Shown: positions 24,358-34,359, counted from the stretch's first letter. The stretch: 40,866 nt of DNA from Gammaproteobacteria bacterium (GCA_022340345.1 JAJDOE010000076.1:1-40866); one strand, 5' to 3'. Numbers and translations: made by a program. Notes: generated from the letters alone by a model not told the origin.

Positions 24358-26556
24358 TCAGCCTTTTACGCGGTTGATGCGAACCACCGGTTCCTGGGCG
24401 CGCAGCTGGCGCAGGATGGTGGCAAGGTGTCTGCGGTTGCGCACCTCCATGGTGAACAGCATGGTGGAGAACTGGCTGTCGCTTTCGGTCATGGACACGT
24501 TGTCGATGTTGGCCTCCGCCTCGGCGATGATGGCCGCCAGGCTGGCCAGGACACCCCGCTGGTTGCGGGCCTCGATGCGGATCGAGGCGGGGAAAATTCC
24601 CTTGATTCCAGGCTCCCAGTTGACGTCGATCCAGGTCTCCGGCCGCTTCCGGTACTCGGCCACGTTGGGACAATCGTTGGTGTGCACAACGATTCCCTTT
24701 CCCGGCGTCAGGAAACCGAGAATCGGGTCGCCAGGGATAGGACGGCAGCAGCGGGACAGGGTCACCAGCATGCCCTCGGTTCCGCGGATAATCAGCGGCG
24801 GCTGGGCGCTGTCCGAAGGGTCGGCGTGGTCCTCACCGACCCGCACCGCGGCCAGCTGGCGCGCCACGACCAGGGACATGCGGTTGCCCATGCCGATGTC
24901 GGCCAACAGGTCATCCCATTCCTTCAGCTTCAGACGCCGCAACAGGACATTCTTCTCCGCGCTGGTGGCCTTCTTGAAGTCGATGGACGCGGTGGCTTTC
25001 TTCAGCAGGCGCCGGCCCAGGCGCACGGATTCCCGGCGCCGCTGGCCCTTTAGCACGTTGCGGATCATGGCACGTGCCTTGCCGGTAACCACGTAGCCCA
25101 GCCATCCCGGGTGGGGCGCGCTGTGCACCGACGTCTGCACCTGCACATGGTCGCCGTTGCGCAGCCGGGTCTTCAGCGCTACCGGCTTGTGGTTGACCAG
25201 CGCGCCAACACAACGGTTGCCCACGTCCGTATGCACCGAGTAAGCGAAATCCAGCGCGGTCGCGCCCCGCGGCAGCTTCTTGATCTCACCCTTGGGCGTA
25301 AATACATACACTTCGTCGGGAAACAGGTCGATGCGCAGGTGCTCCAGGAACTCGCGGGAATCCCCGGAATCCCGCTGGGTATCCAGCAGGTCCACCAACC
25401 ATTTGCGGGCCAGTTCGTGCGCGTGCCGGCGGCGATGGGCGGCGCCGTCTCCGGTCTTGTACCGCCAGTGCGCTGCCACCCCAACGTCCGATACCTGGTG
25501 CATCTCCTCGGTGCGAATCTGGATTTCCAGCGGCTGCCCGAAGGGCCCAAACACCACCGTATGCAGCGACTGGTATCCGTTGGCCTTGGGAATGGCGATG
25601 TAGTCCTTGAATTTTCCGGGGATCGGCTTGTACAGCCCGTGTACCACCCCCAGCGCCCGGTAACACATATCCCGTCTTGGTACGACGATGCGAAAGCCGA
25701 GTACATCGTGAACCTCCTGGAAACTGAGATGCTTGGCTTTCATCTTCTTGTAGGTCGAGTAAACGTTCTTTTCTCGCCCGCTTACCGTGGCGCTCAGATC
25801 GTCGCTCTTCAGGGCGGCAACAATCGCGACCTGGATCTTGTCCACCACCGCCTTGCGGTTGCCCTGCCGGCCCCGGACGGCTTCCCTCAGCGAGCGGTAC
25901 CGCAACGGGTACAGCACGGCGAAACTCAGGTCTTGCAGTTCCTGGCTCCACTGGTGGATGCCCAGCCGGTTGGCGATGGGCGCGTAGATTTCCAGGGTCT
26001 CCCGGCCAATGGCTCGCTGCTTCGAGCGCGGCATATGGCCAATCGTGCGCATGTTGTGCGTGCGGTCCGCCAGCTTGATGATGATGACGCGAATATCATT
26101 CGCCATCGCCATCAGCATTTTGCGGAAGTTTTCCGCCTGGGCTTCTTCACGGCTGGTGAAGGTGATCTTGTCGATCTTGGAAACGCCGTCCACCAGTTCG
26201 GCCACATCGGCGCCGAAGTGCTCGCGGATCTGTTCCAGATGAGTACCGGTATCCTCCACCACATCGTGCAGGATGGCGGCGGTGATGGTGTGCGCGTCCA
26301 GGCGCATCTCGCCGAGGATCCGCGCGACCTCTACCGGGTGATAGATATAGGGTTCGCCGCTACGGCGTTTCTGACCTTCGTGGGCCTCGGCGCTGAACAG
26401 GTAGGCGTCATAGACCTGTTTGACTTCCTCGGGACGCAGGTAGCCCTCAAGGAGCTCGCAGAGATCCCCGGCGAGATAGCGCTGGGAGGACGACTCGGGG
26501 GAGGCGGGCGCCTTATTCCGCCGGCGTCTCCTCAGGGCCGGTAGCGGAATCGGCAT
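24358..26556 (-). CDS. spoT: bifunctional (p)ppGpp synthetase/hydrolase
   Basis: A 732-residue stringent-response enzyme. The HD hydrolase domain has HDVVED (about residues 97-102). The synthetase domain has [13 protein letters not shown] and [20 protein letters not shown] domain ([18 protein letters not shown]), a helical/zinc-finger region and a C-terminal ACT domain ([17 protein letters not shown]) follow. An intact HD motif indicates SpoT rather than RelA. ATG 26556 lies inside the end of rpoZ and gives a basic N-terminal extension before the conserved start; no in-frame ATG, GTG or TTG lies closer to the conserved region. ATG 26586 is the alternative. The rpoZ-spoT order is conserved in gammaproteobacteria. 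Confidence 0.94.
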   Translation of the reverse strand: MPIPLPALRRRRRNKAPASPESSSQRYLAGDLCELLEGYLRPEEVKQVYDAYLFSAEAHEGQKRRSGEPYIYHPVEVARILGEMRLDAHTITAAILHDVVEDTGTHLEQIREHFGADVAELVDGVSKIDKITFTSREEAQAENFRKMLMAMANDIRVIIIKLADRTHNMRTIGHMPRSKQRAIGRETLEIYAPIANRLGIHQWSQELQDLSFAVLYPLRYRSLREAVRGRQGNRKAVVDKIQVAIVAALKSDDLSATVSGREKNVYSTYKKMKAKHLSFQEVHDVLGFRIVVPRRDMCYRALGVVHGLYKPIPGKFKDYIAIPKANGYQSLHTVVFGPFGQPLEIQIRTEEMHQVSDVGVAAHWRYKTGDGAAHRRRHAHELARKWLVDLLDTQRDSGDSREFLEHLRIDLFPDEVYVFTPKGEIKKLPRGATALDFAYSVHTDVGNRCVGALVNHKPVALKTRLRNGDHVQVQTSVHSAPHPGWLGYVVTGKARAMIRNVLKGQRRRESVRLGRRLLKKATASIDFKKATSAEKNVLLRRLKLKEWDDLLADIGMGNRMSLVVARQLAAVRVGEDHADPSDSAQPPLIIRGTEGMLVTLSRCCRPIPGDPILGFLTPGKGIVVHTNDCPNVAEYRKRPETWIDVNWEPGIKGIFPASIRIEARNQRGVLASLAAIIAEAEANIDNVSMTESDSQFSTMLFTMEVRNRRHLATILRQLRAQEPVVRINRVKG

Positions 26557-26824
26557 TCGGTTCGGTCGGCGATACGATGGGAGCATCGATCAGCCCGAGC
26601 TCCTGGGCTTCCAGCATGAGATCGGTCTGTTCGTCCAGGATAGAGACGTCCACGAAGCCCTCGGCGATCTCGCGCAGGGCGATAACCGTGGGCTTGTCGT
26701 TGTCGACCGGCACGTGGGGGGTCGCACCACGCATGATCTGGCGCGCGCGCCGGGTGGCGATCAGCACCAGCTGGAATCGGTTATCAACGTTTTCGAGGCA
26801 ATCCTCGACTGTAATACGGGCCAT
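26513..26824 (-). CDS. rpoZ: RNA polymerase omega subunit
   Basis: A 103-residue subunit that assists assembly of beta-prime and, with it, forms a ppGpp-binding site. The start [17 protein letters not shown] and RRARQI are diagnostic. It has an acidic C-terminal tail, slightly longer than E. coli omega (91). Its 3' end overlaps the 5' end of spoT by about 44 bp in another frame. gmk lies 59 bp upstream. The neighbourhood gmk-rpoZ-spoT links ppGpp production, a ppGpp target and guanylate metabolism. Confidence 0.96.
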   Translation of the reverse strand: MARITVEDCLENVDNRFQLVLIATRRARQIMRGATPHVPVDNDKPTVIALREIAEGFVDVSILDEQTDLMLEAQELGLIDAPIVSPTEPNADSATGPEETPAE

Positions 26825-26883
26825 TTGGGCTCAAGGGCTCCTGATATCCGGAAATCGTGAACTGGCAAGTATATCGCGGGCAG

Positions 26884-27492
26884 CTATGCGGAGGCCAGAA
26901 GAGCCGAAATATCGACAGTCACCGGGCGCCGCCGCTGTGGCTCCCCGCCGGCGATGGCCTCCAGATCCGCCAGGGCCTCGGCGAACACGTCATTCACGAT
27001 CAGGTACTGGAATTCCCCGTGGTGGCGCATTTCGTTCACCGCCCCGGCCATGCGGCGGGCGATGACTTCCGGTGAATCCTGGGCACGTCCCGCCAGCCGC
27101 TGCGCCAGGGCCGCCCGCGATGGCGGCAGAATAAACACACTCAACGCCCCGGACAGGTGCTCGCGAATGGCCCGTGCGCCCTGCCAGTCCACGTCCAGGA
27201 GTACCGTGCGACCGGCTTCCAGCAGGGTTTCGACTTCTTCCCGGGAGGTCCCGTAGCGGTTCCCAAAAACCGTGGCGTGCTCAAGGAATTCGTCCCGCTC
27301 GACCATGGCCTCGAAAGTCGGGGGGTCGACAAAATAGTAGTCCACCCCGTCCTGCTCGCCCGGCCGCGGGGGACGAGTCGTATGGGACACCGACAACACC
27401 GCTTCCGGATGGCGCTCCAGGAACGCCCGTGACAGGCTGGTTTTGCCGGCCCCGGACGGCGAGGACAGGATCAGCACCCGCCCGCTACTCAA
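26884..27492 (-). CDS. gmk: guanylate kinase
   Basis: A 202-residue enzyme phosphorylating GMP to GDP. The P-loop is SSPSGAGKTS (residues 10-19), followed by the GMP-binding SVSHTTRPPRPGE and DYYFV. Length and order fit the family. Its start overlaps the end of yicC by 8 bp, so translation is probably coupled. Confidence 0.96.
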   Translation of the reverse strand: MSSGRVLILSSPSGAGKTSLSRAFLERHPEAVLSVSHTTRPPRPGEQDGVDYYFVDPPTFEAMVERDEFLEHATVFGNRYGTSREEVETLLEAGRTVLLDVDWQGARAIREHLSGALSVFILPPSRAALAQRLAGRAQDSPEVIARRMAGAVNEMRHHGEFQYLIVNDVFAEALADLEAIAGGEPQRRRPVTVDISALLASA

Positions 27493-28345
27493 TATTCTGC
27501 ACCTGCTCGCGCATCTGTTCGATGAGCACCTTGAGGTCCACCGAGGCGTTGGTCAGACGCAGGTCCGCGGCCTTGGAGCCCAGGGTATTGGCTTCCCGGT
27601 TCAGTTCCTGCATCAGGAAATCCAGCCTCCGGCCGACCGGTTTGTCCCCCTGGAGGACCTTGCCGACTTCCTGGAAGTGGGCCTCCAGCCGGTCCAGCTC
27701 CTCGTCCACGTCCATGCGCTGGGCGAATACCACGACTTCCTGCTCGATGCGGGCCGCATCGACCTGCTCGCGCAACTCGCCGAGGCGATCGGCCAGCCGC
27801 TGTCGGAATGCGGTGCGCACCTCGGGCAGAAACTCCCGCACCTCCGCCACCAGGCCGGCCGCCGCCTCGATGCGCTCCGCGATCAGTTCCGCCAGTCGCT
27901 GGCCCTCGCTGGCGCGCGCCAGCAGCAGCTCCTCCAAGGCCTGGTCCAGGGCCGCCAATGCCGGCTCCCTGAGATCGTCCATGCTAAGCTCCTGCGCTGC
28001 GAGGACCCCCGGCCAGCGCAGGATATCGCCCGCCCGGAGGGGTTCGGATCCGCGCCCTGCGAGTTCCTGACCCAGATCCAGCAACCGGCTGGCCAGGGCT
28101 TCATCGAACTGCATCTGCTCCGGGTGACCGGCGCCGATGGTGTAACGCAGCAGGGCCTCGATGCGGCCCCGCTTTAGGCGAGCGCCAATTCGCTCGCGGG
28201 TTGCGGCTTCCAGACCGCGCAGGGCCTCGGGTAACTTGAGACTGAGGTCCAGGTAGCGGTGATTGACGCTGCGCAGTTCCCACGTAAGTTTCAGGGTTTC
28301 GTTCTCGGTCTCGGCACGGGCGAAACCTGTCATGCTGTAAATCAT
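27485..28345 (-). CDS. yicC: YicC-family endoribonuclease
   Basis: A 286-residue protein, matching E. coli YicC (287). The start MIYSMTGFAR and ELRSVNHRYLDL are diagnostic, as is the C-terminal GRRLDFLMQELNREANTLGSK. E. coli YicC has been reported as an endoribonuclease acting on small RNA. ATG 28345 gives the invariant MTGFAR start; frame extends upstream without homology. It is the first gene of yicC-gmk-rpoZ-spoT and divergent from the Ser/Thr kinase across 70 bp. Confidence 0.95.
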   Translation of the reverse strand: MIYSMTGFARAETENETLKLTWELRSVNHRYLDLSLKLPEALRGLEAATRERIGARLKRGRIEALLRYTIGAGHPEQMQFDEALASRLLDLGQELAGRGSEPLRAGDILRWPGVLAAQELSMDDLREPALAALDQALEELLLARASEGQRLAELIAERIEAAAGLVAEVREFLPEVRTAFRQRLADRLGELREQVDAARIEQEVVVFAQRMDVDEELDRLEAHFQEVGKVLQGDKPVGRRLDFLMQELNREANTLGSKAADLRLTNASVDLKVLIEQMREQVQNIE

Positions 28346-28415
28346 GGCGAATACGGCGGGTCCGTGGCTGCGGAACGGCGCATAGTAAACTGAAAACGGT
28401 AACGCACAAAAATTC

Positions 28416-29366
28416 ATGTCCGAAACTGCCGAACTGAAGCTACGGACCGGTTACATCCTCAAGGACTACCGTATTGAGGGCGTCATGGGCGGCGGCGGGT
28501 TCAGCATCGTCTACCGCGCGTTCGTGATCCGCACCAAGGCAAAGGTGGTCATCAAGGAATTCTGCCCGGAGGGCCTGGTGCGCCGCATGCCCGGCGGTCG
28601 TCTGCAGCCCGCAAGCGAAAACCAGGTGCCCACCTACCAGGCCGGAATCCGGCGCTTCTTCGCCGAAGCGAGCGCCCTGAACACGGTCAACCACCCCAAC
28701 ATCGTCAATGTAAGCAATGTATTCCGCGCCAACAATACGGTGTACATGATCATGGATTACGAGAAGGGGACCAACCTCAAGGACTACATCAAGAAGCATG
28801 GTGGCACCCTCAGCGAACGCTTCATGCGGGTGGTGTTTCCGCCCCTGATCGCGGGAGTGGACTCCCTGCATCGCCACAAGATGCTGCACCTGGACATCAA
28901 GCCGGCCAACATCCTGCTACGCCAGGGTGGCAGGCCGCTGTTACTGGACTTTGGCGCGGTACAGAGTATCGACGCGCAGCCCAGCGGCCAGCCCCAGACG
29001 CTCACCAAGGGCTTCGCAGCCATCGAGCAGCACAACCACCAACAGCTCGGCCCCTACTCGGACGTCTATGGCCTGGGGGCCTCCATGTACGCAAGCCTCA
29101 CGGGCATGGCGCCCCCGGCCGCTTCGGAGCGGGAGAAAAAGGACAGCTACCGGCCGGCGACCCGGCTGCTGGCGCGCCGCTATGACAAGCGCCTGCTGGA
29201 GGCCATTGACTGGGCGCTGCAACTGCGCGCCAAGGACCGTCCGCAAACCGCCATGCAATTGCTGCTCGGCGCCTTCGGCGACCCGAACGAACCGATCACC
29301 GCGGACCTGGAGACGGAACGGCGTGGGCTGCTGGATTTTCTCGGGCTGAAACGGAACCGGTCGTGA
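28416..29366 (+). CDS. Hanks-type Ser/Thr protein kinase
   Basis: A 316-residue cytoplasmic kinase with no membrane segment or sensor domain. The Gly-rich loop is GVMGGGGFSIVY (about residues 22-33), the catalytic Lys47 is in VVIKEF, the catalytic loop is HLDIKPANILL (Asp160) and the metal motif is DFG (178-180). The activation/P+1 loop reads TKGFAAIEQ. All key residues are present, so it should be active. Its stop overlaps the start of a PP2C phosphatase (GTGA), forming a coupled kinase/phosphatase pair placed between yicC and rph. Substrates are unknown. Confidence 0.94.
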   Translation: MSETAELKLRTGYILKDYRIEGVMGGGGFSIVYRAFVIRTKAKVVIKEFCPEGLVRRMPGGRLQPASENQVPTYQAGIRRFFAEASALNTVNHPNIVNVSNVFRANNTVYMIMDYEKGTNLKDYIKKHGGTLSERFMRVVFPPLIAGVDSLHRHKMLHLDIKPANILLRQGGRPLLLDFGAVQSIDAQPSGQPQTLTKGFAAIEQHNHQQLGPYSDVYGLGASMYASLTGMAPPAASEREKKDSYRPATRLLARRYDKRLLEAIDWALQLRAKDRPQTAMQLLLGAFGDPNEPITADLETERRGLLDFLGLKRNRS

Positions 29367-30274
29367 AGTACGCAACCGCCCAGCATTCACTGATTGGCGC
29401 CCGGGAGCAAAACCAGGACCGGTTGGCTATCGTGGAGGCACCCCGGCGAGTGCTGCTGGTGCTTGCGGACGGTCTGGGTGGATACCGAGGTGGCGATATG
29501 GCAGCGGAGACCATGGTGGACACCATCTCGCAGCTTTTTCACCGCATGCGCGAACCGGCAATCAGCAATCCATTCGAGTTCATCGCCCTGGCGATCCAGT
29601 ATTCCCATCGCCGCATCAACAACCGCGCGGGCAAGGTTCCGGATGACGCCGCTCCGCGCACCACCTGCGTGGCGACCGTCATCCAGGATGGCTACGCTTA
29701 CTGGGGCCATGTGGGTGACAGCCGCCTGTACCACTTTCGCGGCGGCCGGTTGCGCTCGCGCACTCGCGACCACAGCACCCGGGAACGGAACCGCGGCAGC
29801 AACGGGCCACCCCACCTGCTGCGCTGCGTCGGCGGACCGGTGCGGCCGACGGTGGAATTCGGCCGGGAGACGCGGCTGATGCCCGGGGATGCCCTGCTGT
29901 TGTGTTCAGACGGCCTGTCCAACCTGCGCGGCGATGATTCGCTGGGAATGATGGTGGTGAAAGAGGACCTGGATGACGCCACCGAGGACATGCTGCTGGA
30001 CGCCGAGGCCAGCGACCCCACTGGCTGTGACAATATGAGCGCTATCGTGTTTCGTTGGGAGGATCGCCTTACCACCGCCCCGCCTCCGGAATGTCAGCCT
30101 CTGGATTCAATCGCCCAGGAACAGGCCTGGAAACTGGAACGCGACCGCCGCCGTGCGCATAGCAAATCCAGCGCGGATACCGGACGACCCGGAGACAGCC
30201 CGCTGGATCGGGAGATTGCCCAGCTTGAGGCCTTCATGCGCTCGGTCGAGGAATTCGGCGCCGACTCCAAATAG
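29363..30274 (+). CDS. PP2C-family Ser/Thr protein phosphatase
   Basis: A 303-residue PPM phosphatase. Metal-binding motifs are seen in order: QNQDRLAI (Asp19), LADGLGGYRGG (Asp36), GHVGDSRLYHF, RDHS, CSDGLSNL and CDNMSAIV. The last 70 or so residues are a charged, probably disordered tail outside the domain. The start is GTG 29363, overlapping the kinase stop. It presumably reverses phosphorylation by the coupled kinase. rph follows 50 bp downstream. Confidence 0.93.
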   Translation: MKYATAQHSLIGAREQNQDRLAIVEAPRRVLLVLADGLGGYRGGDMAAETMVDTISQLFHRMREPAISNPFEFIALAIQYSHRRINNRAGKVPDDAAPRTTCVATVIQDGYAYWGHVGDSRLYHFRGGRLRSRTRDHSTRERNRGSNGPPHLLRCVGGPVRPTVEFGRETRLMPGDALLLCSDGLSNLRGDDSLGMMVVKEDLDDATEDMLLDAEASDPTGCDNMSAIVFRWEDRLTTAPPPECQPLDSIAQEQAWKLERDRRRAHSKSSADTGRPGDSPLDREIAQLEAFMRSVEEFGADSK

Positions 30275-30324
30275 CAACAAACCCTTAACTCCCGCCACCT
30301 GCCAACTTTTTTCAGGAGATTCAC

Positions 30325-31047
30325 TTGTCCCATCGCCCCAGCGGTCGCGCACCGGAACAGATGCGCGAAGTCCGGTTTACCCGTCGTTTTACCCGTCACG
30401 CAGAAGGTTCGGTGCTGGTGGAATTCGGCGACACCCGCGTGCTGTGCACCGCCTCCGTCGCCGACAAGGCGCCGCCATTCCTGCGCGGCCAGGGAAAAGG
30501 CTGGGTCACGGCGGAATACGGCATGCTGCCGCGCTCCACCAACACCCGCATGCCGCGGGAGGCGGCGCGCGGCCGGCAGTCCGGGCGCACCATGGAAATC
30601 CAACGCCTGATCGGACGCTCCCTGCGCGCGGCGCTGGATCTGAGCAAACTGGGCGATCGCACGATAACCGTGGATTGCGACGTGATCCAGGCGGACGGGG
30701 GCACCCGAACTGCGTCCATCACCGGGGGTTTCGTGGCGCTGCAGGATGCACTGCAGCGCCTGCTGGCGGACGGCCTGATCAACGCCAACCCGGTACGCCA
30801 TCACGTGGCCTCGATATCGGCCGGAATCTACAAAGGGGAGCCGGTGCTTGACCTGGACTACGCCGAGGACAGTAACGCCGAGACCGACATGAATTTTGTC
30901 ATGACGGACGATGATGCCTTCATCGAGGTCCAGGGCACCGCGGAAGCCGGCACCTTCAGCCACAAGCACCTGCTGGCAATGACGGAACTCGCCCGCGATG
31001 GCATTGCTGAACTCATCCGCCACCAGAAGACGGCGCTGGCGGAATGA
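30325..31047 (+). CDS. rph: ribonuclease PH
   Basis: A 240-residue phosphorolytic 3' exoribonuclease that trims tRNA precursors. Family blocks include [27 protein letters not shown], the [20 protein letters not shown] region and [16 protein letters not shown]. The start is TTG 30325, supported by AGGAG six bases upstream and by the family's usual N-terminus MSHRPSGR. It overlaps rdgB by ATGA. Length equals the full-length family (238-240), unlike the truncated K-12 gene. Confidence 0.96.
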   Translation: MSHRPSGRAPEQMREVRFTRRFTRHAEGSVLVEFGDTRVLCTASVADKAPPFLRGQGKGWVTAEYGMLPRSTNTRMPREAARGRQSGRTMEIQRLIGRSLRAALDLSKLGDRTITVDCDVIQADGGTRTASITGGFVALQDALQRLLADGLINANPVRHHVASISAGIYKGEPVLDLDYAEDSNAETDMNFVMTDDDAFIEVQGTAEAGTFSHKHLLAMTELARDGIAELIRHQKTALAE

Positions 31048-31649
31048 CGCAACGCCTGGTCCTGGCCACCAGCAATCCCGGCAAGCAACGGGAATTTGCC
31101 GAGTTGCTGGGGCCGCTGACCTGGAGCGTGGAGTCGCAGGGTTCCCTCGGGGTAGCAGATGTGCCCGAGACCGGCGGTACCTTCGTCGAAAATGCCCTGA
31201 TCAAGGCACGCAACGCGGCGACGGTTACCGGGTTGCCAGCTATTGCCGATGATTCGGGGCTGGTGGTGGACGCGCTGGGCGGAGCACCGGGAATCCGCTC
31301 CGCCCGCTATGCCGGCGAAGACGCCAGCGACGCGAAAAATCTCGAGCGCCTTTTGCACGAACTCGGCGACCGGCCAGAAGCGGAACGCAGCGCACGGTTT
31401 CATTGCTGCATCGTATTTCTGCGTCATGCCGACGACCCGGTACCACTGATCTGTGAAGCGGACTGGGAAGGTCGAATCGGCACCGCACCACGTGGCGACA
31501 ACGGTTTTGGCTACGATCCGGTGTTCCTGCTGCCGGACCGGGACCAGACCGCCGCGGAATTGCCGGCCGGCGAAAAAAACGCCGTCAGCCACCGCGGCCA
31601 GGCATTGCGGGAACTGATCCGACGCCTGGGGCAGCCCGCTATCCGATGA
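31044..31649 (+). CDS. rdgB: XTP/dITP (non-canonical purine NTP) pyrophosphatase
   Basis: A 201-residue HAM1/RdgB enzyme that removes dITP, XTP and related nucleotides from the pool. The N-terminal [10 protein letters not shown], the catalytic [20 protein letters not shown] and C-terminal SHRGQAL are all present. It overlaps rph by four bases, the usual arrangement. The gene ends 24 bp before the convergent HD-GYP gene; no terminator is evident. Confidence 0.96.
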   Translation: MTQRLVLATSNPGKQREFAELLGPLTWSVESQGSLGVADVPETGGTFVENALIKARNAATVTGLPAIADDSGLVVDALGGAPGIRSARYAGEDASDAKNLERLLHELGDRPEAERSARFHCCIVFLRHADDPVPLICEADWEGRIGTAPRGDNGFGYDPVFLLPDRDQTAAELPAGEKNAVSHRGQALRELIRRLGQPAIR

Positions 31650-31673
31650 GCACCGCATGCCGGGCGGCGCCCG

Positions 31674-32801
31674 CTACCCGTAGTGGTTTTCTCCGAACTG
31701 CTGCTGAATTTTCTCCACCGCCTCCAGGTTCTCCAGCAGTGCGTTGACGCACTCCCGGTCCAGGGTTTCACCGGCAAGCTGCAGGAGCGTATCGATCGCC
31801 CGGGACGTACTCCAGGCGTCCTTGTAAGGGCGCCGGCTGGTCAGGGCGTCAAACACGTCGGCTACCGCCACGATGCGCGCTTCCAGTGGTATGGCATCCC
31901 CCTGTATGCCGCTGGGGTAGCCGGTGCCGTTGACCGCCTCGTGGTGGTATTCGGCGATATTGCGCAGCACGTCGATGTGCCCGAAGTTCTCCAGCCCAAA
32001 ATTGCGCAGCAGGTCATCAATCATCTCGCGCCCCCGGCGGGCGTGCGTGCGCATGACGGCATTTTCATCCTTGTTCAGCTTTCCCGGCTTGAGCAGGATG
32101 TTGTCCGGGATCCCGATCTTTCCGATGTCATGTAGTGGCGCGAACATGAACACGTGCTCGATGTAGCTGTCGTCCAGGCCGTGGGTTTCCGCCAGGCTGG
32201 CGGCGATCAGCCGGCTGTACCGGGACATGCGGTCCAGGTGGCTTCCGGTCTCCGGGTCCCGGGCATGGGTAATGCGCCCGGTGGTCTTCACCGCCGCAGT
32301 CAGGGTGCGGATGGACGTTAACTCGTTGATGATCAGCAGCGAGATCAGATGCCCGTAAATATCGAGTTGTTTCAGAACCGCTTCGCCGAAGACATCCGTC
32401 TCCCTCGAGTTAAAAAAAACGAAGCCAACGAATGCACCGTTATTGAACATCGGCAGCGTATAGCTGGCCGCGTATCCGTGCCGCGCCAGACGCTGCCGGT
32501 GTTCCGGCGCCACGCCCTCGAAAGTGAGCTGGTGGTTGATCACCCGCGGCAGCCCACGGTCCAAGATGGCCTTGAGGGACGGAGCGTCGTCGATCAGCGC
32601 CTGGTAGTTGGCCATCGGATCGGCGTCATCACCGCTGTGCAGGAAGGTCTTCAGGACCCGGGTTTCGGCATCGTAGATGGTGGCCGCAATACGATCTACA
32701 AAGGGGAACGGCCCGCGAATGGAGCGATGAGCGGCGACCAGCTTTTCCCGCAGGGGAACCGGCTGGTTAAGAAATTCCAGCGTGTCGCGGTGTTCCGGCA
32801 T
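31674..32801 (-). CDS. GAF-like/HD-GYP domain protein, probable c-di-GMP phosphodiesterase
   Basis: A 375-residue cytoplasmic protein. The N-terminal half (about 20-170) looks like a GAF-type sensor. The HD-GYP domain (about 175-365) has HDIGKIGIPDNILLKPGKL (HD at 224-225), HHEAVNGTGYPSG (GYP at 294-296) and DVFDALTSRRPYK. All hallmark residues are intact, so c-di-GMP hydrolysis is likely. ATG 32801 was chosen because upstream in-frame sequence loses protein character and GGATGG is nearby. The neighbour on the same strand is the DUF4892/OmpA gene, 82 bp upstream. Confidence 0.9.
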   Translation of the reverse strand: MPEHRDTLEFLNQPVPLREKLVAAHRSIRGPFPFVDRIAATIYDAETRVLKTFLHSGDDADPMANYQALIDDAPSLKAILDRGLPRVINHQLTFEGVAPEHRQRLARHGYAASYTLPMFNNGAFVGFVFFNSRETDVFGEAVLKQLDIYGHLISLLIINELTSIRTLTAAVKTTGRITHARDPETGSHLDRMSRYSRLIAASLAETHGLDDSYIEHVFMFAPLHDIGKIGIPDNILLKPGKLNKDENAVMRTHARRGREMIDDLLRNFGLENFGHIDVLRNIAEYHHEAVNGTGYPSGIQGDAIPLEARIVAVADVFDALTSRRPYKDAWSTSRAIDTLLQLAGETLDRECVNALLENLEAVEKIQQQFGENHYG

Positions 32802-32883
32802 GCTGCCATCCGTTGGGTCGTCACTACAGACAAGAATAGACGAACCACGGAGCCGTAGCGGCCCGGTGGGGCGTCGGCGTAGC

Positions 32884-33819
32884 CTACTTGTCCTGAACCA
32901 GTTCCACCCGCCGGTTGAGGGTTCGCCCGGCATCGCTGAGATTGGTCGCCGCCGGGGCCAGATATCCCACACCGTCACTCTTCAGGCGCGCGCCGGCAAT
33001 CCCATACTCGCCGGCCAGTGCGTCCCGGACCGCTTTTGCCCGGCGTTTTGACAGGCTCATGTTGTAGTCATAGCCCCCCACGTAGTCCGTGTGGCCGACC
33101 ACGATTACTTTGAGCTGCGGCCGCGCCTCCAGTAGCTTGGAGATTTCGACAAGGGTGGGTTTGGACTCCGGCTTGATGCTGGCGCTGTCGTGATCAAAAT
33201 AAATCCCATACAGCACGACGCGTCCGGTCTCCTCGATGCTCAGCTGCATTTGCTTCGCATCCACCATCTGCATTTCCATGGCCTTGGTTTGCGCCGCAAT
33301 CAGTCCAACGCGAACACCGTCACCCCCGCTGTGCGGCGCCACCAGCACCGAGACATAGGTCGTGGCTCCCGCGACTTCCTTGCTAGCGACGAAATAGTGG
33401 ATTCCGTCGCCAAGCCGGGCCTCGCGCAGGATTTCCACCGGGTGTTTGTACTTGAAGGGATAGTCCTTGATCTCGTCGGGGCCGCCGGAAAACAGAATTT
33501 CGAAATTCGCGTCCTTGGCCCGCGCCTCGAAATTGCGAAACACCTCCAGGGTGGCGATTCCCTTTGGTACGCGATAGAAAATTCGGGTGATCTTGCCCTC
33601 GACCTTCAGGGTAGTACCAGCAGCGTCGCTATCCTTGCGCACCGGTCCGGTAGCGAACACGGTCTTACCGTAGTTCTCTTCCTGGAAGAAGGAAATCTCC
33701 GAGCCCTTGAAACGGCCGATGTCGGGATAATCAGCGCTGCCGGCTACATCGGAGGTGAATGCGGGCGTCGCCAGACCGGTCAGAACCAGGGCCACCAGGG
33801 TGGAGATGGACCATCGCAT
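32884..33819 (-). CDS. DUF4892/OmpA-like peptidoglycan-binding envelope protein
   Basis: A 311-residue exported protein. A signal peptide (MRWSISTLVALVLTGLATPAF) is followed by a DUF4892-type region (about 25-190), then an OmpA C-terminal domain (about 195-310) with YFDHDSASIKP, VVGHTDYVGGYDYNMSLSKRRAKAV and NRRVEL, which binds peptidoglycan. ATG 33819 has a strong AGGAGG seven bases upstream. No beta-barrel is evident; it is probably periplasmic. It may form a unit with the downstream HD-GYP gene. Confidence 0.9.
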   Translation of the reverse strand: MRWSISTLVALVLTGLATPAFTSDVAGSADYPDIGRFKGSEISFFQEENYGKTVFATGPVRKDSDAAGTTLKVEGKITRIFYRVPKGIATLEVFRNFEARAKDANFEILFSGGPDEIKDYPFKYKHPVEILREARLGDGIHYFVASKEVAGATTYVSVLVAPHSGGDGVRVGLIAAQTKAMEMQMVDAKQMQLSIEETGRVVLYGIYFDHDSASIKPESKPTLVEISKLLEARPQLKVIVVGHTDYVGGYDYNMSLSKRRAKAVRDALAGEYGIAGARLKSDGVGYLAPAATNLSDAGRTLNRRVELVQDK

Positions 33820-34012
33820 GAGCGTGCCTCCTGCATTGAGGTCGGAGTTGTCGAATCCTAACAGCCGGGCCAGCACGCGTCCCCTGCGGCACGACCGGGT
33901 CCGGGGCTGGCTGGGCGTTTCGCCACGCGAATGGATGAACCACCCCGCGATGCCGTACCACCGCGACACGCCCTTGGCCTCTGCGGCGACCGGGATCGGC
34001 CAAAGAAATCAC

Positions 34013-34041
34013 TTGAAGGTATATTAGAAAACCATTATACT
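34013..34041 (+). promoter_or_regulatory. strong sigma70-type promoter of the transport cluster
   Basis: TTGAAG (34013-34018), a 17-bp spacer and TATACT (34036-34041), in a locally AT-rich stretch unlike the surrounding GC-rich DNA. The predicted transcription start (+1, with the -10 ending at -7) falls on the A of ATG 34048. Confidence 0.8.
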
Positions 34042-34047
34042 GTCGGG

Positions 34048-34359
34048 ATGTCCAGAAATGGGTTTCCCTGGCATATGCCCCACACCGGATTCGCGCTGCT
34101 GGCGTCGTTTCTGGTCATGGTTTTGCTGCCCACGGCCCCGTACCCGGATTCACCTGCATTCCTGCAGGACAACCTGATTCCCAAGCTGGAACTGGCGGAT
34201 CGCTGTGATGACGTGGGGCCGGGTCCCCTGGCCGCCATGCCACCGCTGGCCCGCACCACGGTTCCACTGGCCCGGACTGCCGATCTGCTGCCCGCCGCGA
34301 GTCCGGTCTTTCCGGCCGGCCTGCCGGACACCCGCGCCCCGCCGTCAACCACCGCCTAG
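34048..34359 (+). CDS. small exported or membrane-anchored protein, possibly leaderless
   Basis: A 103-residue protein with a short polar start, one hydrophobic helix (TGFALLASFLVMVLLP, about residues 13-28) and a Pro/Ala-rich remainder with no recognisable domain. No homology is claimed. The ATG coincides with the predicted transcription start of the upstream promoter, and no Shine-Dalgarno exists, so it would be read from a leaderless mRNA. An internal ATG at 34075 is an alternative. Two tandem hairpins separate it from the next gene. It could instead be a non-coding leader; confidence is moderate. Confidence 0.5.
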   Translation: MSRNGFPWHMPHTGFALLASFLVMVLLPTAPYPDSPAFLQDNLIPKLELADRCDDVGPGPLAAMPPLARTTVPLARTADLLPAASPVFPAGLPDTRAPPSTTA

